The position numbers were made by a program, and so were the translations under genes. Below are positions 57,344-64,000 of a stretch of 64,000 nt of DNA, piece after piece; within the stretch, counting starts at the first letter, position 1; every line of letters starts with the position of its first letter. The stretch lies in NCBI RefSeq assembly GCF_036250735.1, contig NZ_CP109430.1, forward strand, positions 7,130,001-7,194,000. Reading direction: 5' to 3'. Source of the stretch: Streptosporangium sp. NBC_01495 (GTDB taxonomy: Bacteria; Actinomycetota; Actinomycetes; Streptosporangiales; Streptosporangiaceae). The notes beneath the pieces are model-generated. The model worked only from the letters and a program-made list of their open reading frames with translations, was not told the origin of the DNA and made no database searches.

Positions 57344-58333
57344 TCAGTCCGTCCGAACCATGATCTTTCCTGTCGTACGGCGTGCGGCCAGATCGGCGAG
57401 GGCGGCGGGGGTCCCCGCCAGGTCCACCACGCGCGACACGAGCGGCCGGACGGCGCCCGAGGCGAGCAGGGCGAACAACTCCTCGTAGGCGTCCCGCACC
57501 GCGCCGGGCCGCCGCCACGGGTACGCCGACCCCCACGACACCCCGACCAGGGAGGCGTTGGCTGCGACGAGCGCCATCGGGTCGACCGGCAGCGGGGGCC
57601 CTCCGGCCGTCCCGACGGCCACCAGGCGCCCTTCGAAGGCCAGGCAGTCCAGCGAGCGCGCAAGGACGTCGCCGCCGACGGGATCGACCACGACGTCGGC
57701 GCCCCGGCCGTCCGTCAGGTCCATGACCGAGGCGGCGAAGTCGGCGTCCAGGTAGTCGATCGCCTCGCCCGCCCCGTTCTCCCGGCACAGCGCGGTCTTG
57801 GCCGGGCCGCCCGCCGTGCAGATCACGCGCGCCCCGAGGGCCAGCGCGAGCTGGGTGGCGGCGATGCCGACGCCTCCCGCGCCCGCGTGCACGAGCACCG
57901 TCTCCCCCGCCGCCAGCCCGGCCCGGCGCAGCGCGAACCACGCGGTCTGGTACGTGACGGGCAGGGCCGCGACCGTGACGGGATCGAACCCGGCCGGGTA
58001 CGGCACGACGAGGGCGGCGTCGACGGTGACGACGTCGCCGAGGGCGCCGCGCGGCAGGGTGGGACAGGCGAGGACCGCCCTGCCCTCCAGGTGCCCGGCA
58101 CCCGCCCCGGCGGCGACCACCGTCCCCGCGGCCTCGACGCCGGGCGTCATCGGCGGGTCGGGGCGTACCGGGTAGGTGCCCCTGCACAGCATGACGTCGA
58201 GGTAGTTCAGCCCGACGGCCCGTACCGCGATCCTGACCTCCCCGTCGCCGGGGGCGCGGTCCTCGGGTACCTCCGCCAGGGAGAGGACCTCCTCCGGCTC
58301 GCCGTGCGCGTAGGCGACCAGCCGCCGGTTCAA
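57344..58333 (-). CDS. Zinc-type MDR quinone oxidoreductase-like enzyme
   Basis: 329 aa from TTG 58333, which overlaps the SnoaL stop as TTGA. GroES-like N-terminal domain with VRAVGLNYLDVMLCRGTYP and MTPGVEAAGTVVAAG. NADPH-binding Rossmann motif HAGAGGVGIAATQLA near 150. The QOR-type C-terminus is present. The structural-zinc cysteines of alcohol dehydrogenases are absent, so it fits the zinc-independent quinone-reductase/enoyl-reductase group. It is part of the hydantoinase-type operon. Confidence 0.9.
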   Translation of the reverse strand: MNRRLVAYAHGEPEEVLSLAEVPEDRAPGDGEVRIAVRAVGLNYLDVMLCRGTYPVRPDPPMTPGVEAAGTVVAAGAGAGHLEGRAVLACPTLPRGALGDVVTVDAALVVPYPAGFDPVTVAALPVTYQTAWFALRRAGLAAGETVLVHAGAGGVGIAATQLALALGARVICTAGGPAKTALCRENGAGEAIDYLDADFAASVMDLTDGRGADVVVDPVGGDVLARSLDCLAFEGRLVAVGTAGGPPLPVDPMALVAANASLVGVSWGSAYPWRRPGAVRDAYEELFALLASGAVRPLVSRVVDLAGTPAALADLAARRTTGKIMVRTD

Positions 58334-58839
58334 GGCGCGAGCAGTTCGGAGTGGTGGTGCACGATGAGCCAGTCGCCGTCGACGCGGCGCAGCACGTCGG
58401 TCACCCGGCTGTGCCGCGCGGGCCCGCCGGGCGGTTCGGCGACCAGCACGTAGCGGGCGACGCCGGTGTCGTCCCACACGTCGATCCGCTTGTCCTCGGC
58501 CGTCAGCCTGTCGAGGTGGGGACGGGCACCCGAGCCGTCCCTGCGGTCGCGGTAGGCGTCGAGTTCCGACCGGGTCCGCAGCGGTCCCGGCAGATGCGTC
58601 TCCCAGGTGGTCACCTCGTCGTGCAGGTGCCCGTCGAACCGCCGGCGGTCCGCCGCGAGGAACGCGTCGTACATGTCGTCGATGCCCGCGGCGATCAGGT
58701 CGGCATCCGCGCCGGAAGCGGAGGCGGAATCACCCGGAGCGCCACCCAGAACGTCACCCGGCACCTCATCCGGTCCGTCGATCGCCGGAGGCCCACCGGG
58801 ATGTCCCCGGTCTCCGGATCCCGGGAAAACGGTGTTCAA
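58330..58839 (-). CDS. SnoaL-like (NTF2 family) protein
   Basis: 169 aa from TTG 58839, a TTGA overlap with the amidohydrolase stop and GGGAG upstream. About 45 residues of Gly/Pro/Asp-rich sequence precede the domain (IAAGIDDMYDAFLAADRRRFDGHL, then ETHLPGPLRTRSELDAYRDR and C-terminal WLIVHHHSELLAP). Cone-fold proteins of this size act as small isomerases, hydratases or ligand binders. In the operon it may act on an intermediate released by the amidohydrolase. Confidence 0.85.
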   Translation of the reverse strand: MNTVFPGSGDRGHPGGPPAIDGPDEVPGDVLGGAPGDSASASGADADLIAAGIDDMYDAFLAADRRRFDGHLHDEVTTWETHLPGPLRTRSELDAYRDRRDGSGARPHLDRLTAEDKRIDVWDDTGVARYVLVAEPPGGPARHSRVTDVLRRVDGDWLIVHHHSELLAP

Positions 58840-60122
58840 GGCTTCTCCCATCCCGACCGGTCGTCGCGGACGACCCTGCCGCCCTTCATCACCCAGCGGA
58901 CCCCCCGGAAGGCCGAGGTGCCCGCGAGCGGGTCCGCGTCCATCGCGATGAGGTCCGCGTACTTGCCGACCTCGACGGTGCCGAGGTCGGCGTCGGCGCC
59001 GAGCCAGCGCACCGGGCCGAGCGTGCCCGCGTACAGCGCCCCTGCCGGGCCGAGGCCGCCCTCGGACATGCACTCCAGCTCGCGTACCGAGGCGTTGGTC
59101 CCCTCGAAGTCCCAGAACGGCGGCATGTCGCTGCCCAGCAGGACGTCCACCCCCGCGTCGAGGGCCATGGCGTAGCTCTCCAGGTGCCGGGGTCCGGCGC
59201 CGAGCGAGCGGCACTGCATCCACTCCGGCACCCCGAGCTCGTCGAAGAACTCCTTGCAGCGGGTGACGAGCAACGTCGGCACCAGGGACGTGCCGCGTTC
59301 GGCCATCCTCTTCGCGACCTCGGGGGTGAGCTGGTAGCCGTGCTCCACGCAGTCGAGGCCCAGCTCGACGGCCTCGGCGATCACCGCCGCCGGGCCCGCG
59401 TGCGCGGTGACCTTGCGGCCCCAGGCGTGCGCGGTCTGCATCGCCGCCGCCATCTCGTCGGAGAACAGCTGCGGGGTGTCGATCTTCTCGTGTTTCCCGG
59501 CGATCCCGCCCGAAATCATGATCTTGATGAGGTCGGCGCCCGCCTTGACCTGGCTGCGCACCCCGCGCCGGAACCCGTCGGCGCCGTCGCACTCCAGGGT
59601 GTCGCTCCCCTCGTGCCCGTGGCCGCCGGTGCAGACCAGGGCGCGACCGGCGGTGAAGATGCGCGGGCCGATCGCCCGGCCGGACTCGATCGCCCGGCGC
59701 AGCGCGAAGTCGGCGTGGTCCTTCTCGGCCACGCACCGCACCGTGGTGACCCCGCAGCGCAGGGTGCGCCGGGCGCCGTCGGCCATGTAGAGGGCGAGCT
59801 CGTGCGCCGTCATGTTCTTGACGCTGTCGCCTCCCTCGCCCGGGAGCGACAGGGACAGGTGGGTGTGCATGTTGACCAGGCCGGGGGTGACGTACGCGCC
59901 GTCGAGGTCGAGCGGGCGGGCGTCGCCCGTCCGCTCCAGGATCCGCTCGCGGGGGCCCACGGCCGCGATCCGGTCGTCCCGGACCCACACCGCGGCGTCG
60001 GCGATCCGCCCCTTGCCGCCCGCCGCCCGGGCTTCCGTCGTACGGCTTCCCGAGGCCGTGCCGGGAACACCGGTGGCACGGGCGTCGGTGACGGTGCAGT
60101 TGACGAGGACCACGTCGTTCAT
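58836..60122 (-). CDS. Amidohydrolase-family metal-dependent hydrolase
   Basis: 428 aa. Metal-binding HTH in GLVNMHTHLSLSLPGEGGDSV near residue 87. Carboxylate/His ligands occur around MISGGIAGKHEKIDTP and KVTAHAGPAAVIAEAVELGLDCVEHG, and the catalytic Asp in DVLLGSDMPPFW near 330. It fits the imidazolonepropionase-like/prolidase-like group. A low-complexity insert after NCTVTDA (about residues 13-35) is unusual. It lies between the hydantoinase B and SnoaL genes, overlapping both by four bases. Confidence 0.9.
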   Translation of the reverse strand: MNDVVLVNCTVTDARATGVPGTASGSRTTEARAAGGKGRIADAAVWVRDDRIAAVGPRERILERTGDARPLDLDGAYVTPGLVNMHTHLSLSLPGEGGDSVKNMTAHELALYMADGARRTLRCGVTTVRCVAEKDHADFALRRAIESGRAIGPRIFTAGRALVCTGGHGHEGSDTLECDGADGFRRGVRSQVKAGADLIKIMISGGIAGKHEKIDTPQLFSDEMAAAMQTAHAWGRKVTAHAGPAAVIAEAVELGLDCVEHGYQLTPEVAKRMAERGTSLVPTLLVTRCKEFFDELGVPEWMQCRSLGAGPRHLESYAMALDAGVDVLLGSDMPPFWDFEGTNASVRELECMSEGGLGPAGALYAGTLGPVRWLGADADLGTVEVGKYADLIAMDADPLAGTSAFRGVRWVMKGGRVVRDDRSGWEKP

Positions 60123-62032
60123 CGGGCGTCCCCGGCTCCGTAGGTGTCGCGGGCGGCGTCCGGGGAGACGTAGCCCTCGGCGACGTCACGGCGGACGAGC
60201 TCCGGGTCGCGCTCGCGCGGATCGCCGTGCCCGCCGCCCCCGGCCGTCAGCAACGTGACCCGATCCCCGACCTCCACCCTGGTCCGCTTGGTACTGACCC
60301 GGTGCTCGCGCTCGGTGCCGGGAAAGACCACCACCTGGTTGGGCTCGGGCTCCAGCCCGCCCTCCAGCGCCCACGGCCGCGACCGCGTCTTCTTGATCAC
60401 CGACAGGAACTCCCCCTCCGTGACGAAACGGATGTCCCTTCGCAGACCCACCCCACCCCGGAACCGCCCCGCGCCTCCGGAGTCCTCCCGCATCTCGACG
60501 CGTTCGAAGAACATCCCGGTTCTGGCCTCCAGGACCTCGACGGGGGTGTTGCGGGCCTGGGTCTGGCACAGGTGGTTGGCGGCGTTCATGCCGTCGTGGG
60601 AGGGGGTGGCACCCCAGCCGACCGGGTCGTTGTTGCTGACCGCGAACATCTGCCCGGTCTCCGGATGGATCCCGACCATCATGAACCCCGGAACGTCACC
60701 CCCGGAGGAGGCCGGAAGCCGGTCCGGCATGCCCTGCGCCAGCGCCTTGTAGATCAGCTCCAGGGCGACCGTCCCCGTCCACTGGGTGAAGGTCGCCGCC
60801 GGGTAGACGGCGTGGAAGAGCGTGCCCGGCTCGGCCCGCACCTCCAGCGGGGCGAAGTGCCCGGCGTTGGTCCGCTCCCCCGGGGTGGTGATCGCCTTGA
60901 ACGCGACCCGGCAGGTCGCGATGGTCGCGCCGAACGGGAGGTTGACCGGTCCCGCGGTCGCGCCGGACGACCCGGCGAAGTCGACGGTGAAGGTGCCGTC
61001 GGCGACGGTGACGGTGACCTGCATGCGGACCGGGTCGCCGGTGACGCCGTCGTCGTCCAGCCAGTCGACCGCCGTCCACGAGCCCTGCGGGAGGCGGGCG
61101 ACGGCCTCGGCGGCGGACTCGGCGGCGGCGGCGATCACGGTCTCGACGACGGACCCGACGACGTCCCCGCCGTAACGAACGTAGAGCTCGCGGACGCGGC
61201 GCTCGCCGGTGCGCAGCGCGGCGACCTGCGCGTTCAGATCACCGATCACCAGATCCGGCATCCGCGAATTGAACCGGATCAACTCAATGATCTCCCGATT
61301 CGGCACACCCCCCGAGAACACCTTCGTCCCCGGAAAGACAATCCCCTCCTGATGCATATCCGTAGAATCCAACACATACCCCGGATCCTTCGCCCCCAGA
61401 TCCATCCAGTGAGCCCGCACACACAAAAAACCCACCAGATCCACACCCACGAACACCGGACAGAACAACGTCGCATCATAAGAATGCGCCGCGTTCCAAT
61501 ACGGATAATTCAACAACACCACATCACCCGGACACAGATTCTCCCGCCCCACATACTCCACACCCTTACGGATGGAATAGTCGTTGGCACCGAGGAAACG
61601 GCTCAGCCCGGTCGACTCGGCGACCAGGCGCAGGTCCGCGTCATAGACGGAGATGCCGAAGTCGAAGACCTCGTAGATGACCGGGTTGAAGGCGGTACGG
61701 ACGAGCGTGGCCCGCATCTCCTCGGCGGCCGAGGTGAGATGGCTGCGCACCACCTCGACCGTCGCGCCGTCCACCGGGCCGCGGCCCTCGCCCGCCGGGC
61801 CGGAGTTCCTTCCCCGGACGGCGGCGGGCACGGTGGCGCCGGAGACGGCCAGGCCGGACGGTCCGGAGACGGTGCTTCCGGAGGCGGCCAGGCCCGACGG
61901 TCCGGAAACGGTGCTTCCGGGGAAAGCCAAGCCGAATGGTCCGGAGACAGTGCCTCCGGAGACCGCCAGGCCCGACGATCCGGAAACGGCGGACGCCTGG
62001 GCGGCGGGGCCGGGGGCGGAGGGCTCAGACAT
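60119..62032 (-). CDS. hyuB: Hydantoinase B/oxoprolinase family protein 2
   Basis: 637 aa. The conserved family core starts near TVEVVRSHLTSAAEEMRATLVRTA (about residue 90) and includes NYPYWNAAHSYDATLFCPV, WMDLGAKDPGYVLDSTDMHQEG and C-terminal GGGGHGDPRERDPELV. The first 85 residues are 13-residue TVSGPSGLAxSGx repeats (39 bp each). The family hydrolyses cyclic amides (hydantoins, 5-oxoproline) or carboxylates ketones with ATP, together with an A subunit. It is a tandem paralogue of the next gene and shares identical blocks with it. Confidence 0.92.
   Translation of the reverse strand: MSEPSAPGPAAQASAVSGSSGLAVSGGTVSGPFGLAFPGSTVSGPSGLAASGSTVSGPSGLAVSGATVPAAVRGRNSGPAGEGRGPVDGATVEVVRSHLTSAAEEMRATLVRTAFNPVIYEVFDFGISVYDADLRLVAESTGLSRFLGANDYSIRKGVEYVGRENLCPGDVVLLNYPYWNAAHSYDATLFCPVFVGVDLVGFLCVRAHWMDLGAKDPGYVLDSTDMHQEGIVFPGTKVFSGGVPNREIIELIRFNSRMPDLVIGDLNAQVAALRTGERRVRELYVRYGGDVVGSVVETVIAAAAESAAEAVARLPQGSWTAVDWLDDDGVTGDPVRMQVTVTVADGTFTVDFAGSSGATAGPVNLPFGATIATCRVAFKAITTPGERTNAGHFAPLEVRAEPGTLFHAVYPAATFTQWTGTVALELIYKALAQGMPDRLPASSGGDVPGFMMVGIHPETGQMFAVSNNDPVGWGATPSHDGMNAANHLCQTQARNTPVEVLEARTGMFFERVEMREDSGGAGRFRGGVGLRRDIRFVTEGEFLSVIKKTRSRPWALEGGLEPEPNQVVVFPGTEREHRVSTKRTRVEVGDRVTLLTAGGGGHGDPRERDPELVRRDVAEGYVSPDAARDTYGAGDAR
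61195..61572 (-). repeat. 378-bp block identical to 63098-63475 (copy A)
   Basis: No difference was found by reading both copies across 378 bases, at an offset of 1903. On the coding strand its codons end mostly in T or G (for example GTGTTGTTGAATTATCC), unlike the C-ending codons either side. Confidence 0.9.
61850..61995 (-). repeat. 39-bp in-frame tandem repeats in the hyuB-2 N-terminal region
   Basis: About three and a half 39-bp units encode TVSGPSGLAASGS-like 13-residue repeats. Unit length is a multiple of 3, so it extends the protein without shifting frame. Confidence 0.9.
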
Positions 62033-63809
62033 CGTCGATCCCGTAGGTGTCGCGGGCGGCGTCCGGGGAGACGTAGCCCTCGGCGACATCGCGGCGGACG
62101 AGCTCCGGGTCACGCTCGCGCGGATCGCCGTGCCCGCCGCCCCCGGCCGTCAGCAACATGACCCGATCCCCGACCTCCACCCTGGTCCGCTTGGTACTGA
62201 CCCGGTGCTCGCGCTCGGTGCCGGGAAAGACCACCACCTGGTTGGGCTCCGGCTCCAGCCCGCCCTCCAGCGCCCACGGACGCGACCGCGTCTTCTTGAT
62301 CACCGACAGGAACTCCCCCTCCGTGACGAAACGGATGTCCCTTCGCAGACCCACCCCACCCCGGAACCGCCCCGCACCCGCGGAGTCCTCCCGCATCTCC
62401 ATCCGCTCGAAGAACATCCCCGTCCTCGCCTCCAGGACCTCGATCGGGGTGATGCGCCCCGTACTGCCCGAGACGTGGGTGGCGGCGTTCATACCGTCGT
62501 GGGAGGGGGTGGCACCCCAGCCGACCGGGTCGTTGTTGCTGACCGCGAACATCTGCCCGGTCTCCGGATGGATCCCGACCATCATGAACCCCGGAACGTC
62601 ACCCCCCGAGGAGGCGGGCAACCGGTCCGGCATGCCCTGCGCCAGCGCCTTCAGGATGAGCTCGACCGCGACGATGCCGGTCCAGAGGGTGAACGTCGGC
62701 TGCGGGTAGACGGCGTGGAAGAGCGTGCCCGGCTCGGCCCGCACCTCCAGGGGAACGGTCGTGCCGAAGTTGGACGGCTCGTCGGGCGAGGTGAGCGCCT
62801 TGAGGACGACCTTGCAGATCGCGATGGTCGCGCCGAACGGCATGTTGACGGGACCGGGCGTGGCGGGCGCGGAACCGGCGAAGTCGACGGTGAAGGTGCC
62901 GTCGGCGACGGTGACGGTGACCTGCATGCGGACCGGGTCCTCGGTGACGCCGTCGTCGTCCAGCCAGTCGACCGCCGTCCACGAGCCCTGCGGCAGCTCG
63001 GCGAGGGCGGCACGGGTACGCGCCTCCCCGTCCTCGACCATTCGCCGGACCGCGGCGTCCACGGTCGGGCGGCCGAACTTCTCCAGGATCTCCAGGAACC
63101 GGCGCTCGCCGGTGCGCAGCGCGGCGACCTGCGCGTTCAGATCACCGATCACCAGATCCGGCATCCGCGAATTGAACCGGATCAACTCAATGATCTCCCG
63201 ATTCGGCACACCCCCCGAGAACACCTTCGTCCCCGGAAAGACAATCCCCTCCTGATGCATATCCGTAGAATCCAACACATACCCCGGATCCTTCGCCCCC
63301 AGATCCATCCAGTGAGCCCGCACACACAAAAAACCCACCAGATCCACACCCACGAACACCGGACAGAACAACGTCGCATCATAAGAATGCGCCGCGTTCC
63401 AATACGGATAATTCAACAACACCACATCACCCGGACACAGATTCTCCCGCCCCACATACTCCACACCCTTACGGAGTGAGAAGTCGTTGGCACCGAGGAA
63501 GAAGGTGAGCCCGGTCGCCTCGGCGATCAGCCGCAGGTCCGCGTCGTACATCGACATGCCGAAGTCGTGGACCTCGTAGATGACCGGGTTGAACGACGTG
63601 CGGATCAGCGTGGCCCGCATCTCCTCCGCCGCCGCGAGCAGGTAGCTGCGCACCACCTCGGCGGTCGCGCCGTCCAGCCGAGCACCGTCCGAGCGCTCCC
63701 CGTCCGAGCGCGCCCCGTCCGGCCGCGTGTCATCCGGCCGCGTGCCGTCCGAGCGCCCACCATCCGGCCGCCCGTCGTCCCGTCGCCCGTCGTCCAGCCG
63801 CTCCGTCAT
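62025..63809 (-). CDS. hyuB: Hydantoinase B/oxoprolinase family protein 1
   Basis: 594 aa from ATG 63809, an ATGA overlap with the hyuA stop. It starts with about nine 5-residue DGxRx repeats (63672-63795), then the family core ATAEVVRSYLLAAAEEMRATLIRTSFNPVIYEV onward. The middle block (63098-63475) is identical to its paralogue, while the rest is diverged. It ends with the DPRERDPELV region. With HyuA it would form the catalytic complex. The stop overlaps the start of hyuB-2 by 8 bp, so both B subunits are made from one mRNA. Confidence 0.92.
   Translation of the reverse strand: MTERLDDGRRDDGRPDGGRSDGTRPDDTRPDGARSDGERSDGARLDGATAEVVRSYLLAAAEEMRATLIRTSFNPVIYEVHDFGMSMYDADLRLIAEATGLTFFLGANDFSLRKGVEYVGRENLCPGDVVLLNYPYWNAAHSYDATLFCPVFVGVDLVGFLCVRAHWMDLGAKDPGYVLDSTDMHQEGIVFPGTKVFSGGVPNREIIELIRFNSRMPDLVIGDLNAQVAALRTGERRFLEILEKFGRPTVDAAVRRMVEDGEARTRAALAELPQGSWTAVDWLDDDGVTEDPVRMQVTVTVADGTFTVDFAGSAPATPGPVNMPFGATIAICKVVLKALTSPDEPSNFGTTVPLEVRAEPGTLFHAVYPQPTFTLWTGIVAVELILKALAQGMPDRLPASSGGDVPGFMMVGIHPETGQMFAVSNNDPVGWGATPSHDGMNAATHVSGSTGRITPIEVLEARTGMFFERMEMREDSAGAGRFRGGVGLRRDIRFVTEGEFLSVIKKTRSRPWALEGGLEPEPNQVVVFPGTEREHRVSTKRTRVEVGDRVMLLTAGGGGHGDPRERDPELVRRDVAEGYVSPDAARDTYGIDDV
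63098..63475 (-). repeat. 378-bp block identical to 61195-61572 (copy B)
   Basis: Partner of copy A. The block covers the strongly conserved ATLFCPVFVGVDLVGFLCVR and neighbouring motifs. Confidence 0.9.
63672..63795 (-). repeat. 15-bp in-frame repeats in the hyuB-1 N-terminal region
   Basis: About nine degenerate units of the type GTCCGAGCGCGCCCC encode DGxRx pentapeptides (DGRRD, DGARS, DGERS and so on). Confidence 0.88.
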
Positions 63810-64000
63810 GACGCCGCCTCCGCAAGCCGTACCAGCAGGTAGCCGTGCTCCTCGACCTCGACCCGCTGTCCCGAGGGGACCACGGTGGTCGAGGTGCCCT
63901 CGTCGACCAGGGCGGGCCCGTCGAACGCGTCACCGGGCTCCAGCAGCGCGCGGTCGTAGACGGCGAACGACGCCGTGGCGCGGGTGCCGAAGTCGTAGGC
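63806..64000 (-). CDS. hyuA: C-terminus of hydantoinase/oxoprolinase subunit A (partial)
   Basis: 64 codons, open at the window edge. The end reads RATASFAVYDRALLEPGDAF, then GPALVDEGTSTTVVPSGQRV and YLLVRLAEAAS, the usual HyuA C-terminal strand-rich tail. The TGA overlaps the hyuB-1 ATG as ATGA. The ATPase-like N-terminal part lies outside the window. Confidence 0.88.
   Translation of the reverse strand, partial: AYDFGTRATASFAVYDRALLEPGDAFDGPALVDEGTSTTVVPSGQRVEVEEHGYLLVRLAEAAS

Overview
The window is high-GC (about 70 percent) DNA, densely coding, with C/G-ending codons, GTG/TTG starts, 4-nt gene overlaps, PPOX and LLM flavoenzymes likely to use F420, XRE-DUF5753/DUF397 regulators, a xyloglucanase and a streptogrisin-type protease. 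This points to a filamentous soil actinomycete, probably Streptosporangiaceae (inference). No rRNA, tRNA, CRISPR array or prophage was seen.

Layout. 0-2.3 kb: a cobalamin-riboswitch-controlled BtuF lipoprotein gene and an oxidoreductase. 2.4-5.3 kb: a phosphatase and a WhiJ-like regulatory module. 5.6-10.1 kb: an XPB-associated helicase-domain protein, then a decaying iron-siderophore ABC locus with two IdeR/DmdR1-like boxes, a doubly damaged binding-protein pseudogene, a permease with a large internal deletion and an intact ATPase. 10.1-20.7 kb: DUF885 protein, orphan GroES-like protein, secreted proteins, a DUF2156/MprF-like membrane protein and a DrrAB exporter with a divergent TetR regulator. 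20.9-32.2 kb: GH74 xyloglucanase, a SoxR/PPOX pair with a perfect SoxR box, patatin, P-loop kinase, hydro-lyase, LysR, S1 protease and a large unknown protein. 32.4-39.6 kb: a ribose-type sugar ABC operon ending in a TIM-barrel isomerase, with a divergent ROK repressor. 41.2-45.8 kb: a TnpB element inserted in the last codons of an NAD-sugar epimerase gene that is coupled to two GT9 glycosyltransferase genes. 46.4-50.5 kb: a split riboflavin-type deaminase/reductase pair, a Pit transporter-DUF47 operon behind a PHO-box-like site, and an AIM24 protein. 50.5-55.5 kb: a DUF89 protein, an XRE-cupin regulator and kynureninase/kynurenine monooxygenase. 55.7-64 kb: a tightly overlapped catabolic operon (HyuA-HyuB-HyuB-amidohydrolase-SnoaL-MDR-TIGR04076-LLM).

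The most striking pattern is structural. At four operon junctions (16.9, 35.5, 44.6 and 56.8 kb) short sequences around the start codon have been tandemly duplicated, so neighbouring genes are joined by short ORFs, each overlapping the next by ATGA, TTGA or GTGA. Where repeat units are multiples of 3 (26.0, 51.1, 55.3, 61.9 and 63.7 kb) they instead add low-complexity segments to proteins. Two tandem HyuB paralogues share a 378-bp identical block with codon use unlike the rest of the window, which suggests import followed by gene conversion.
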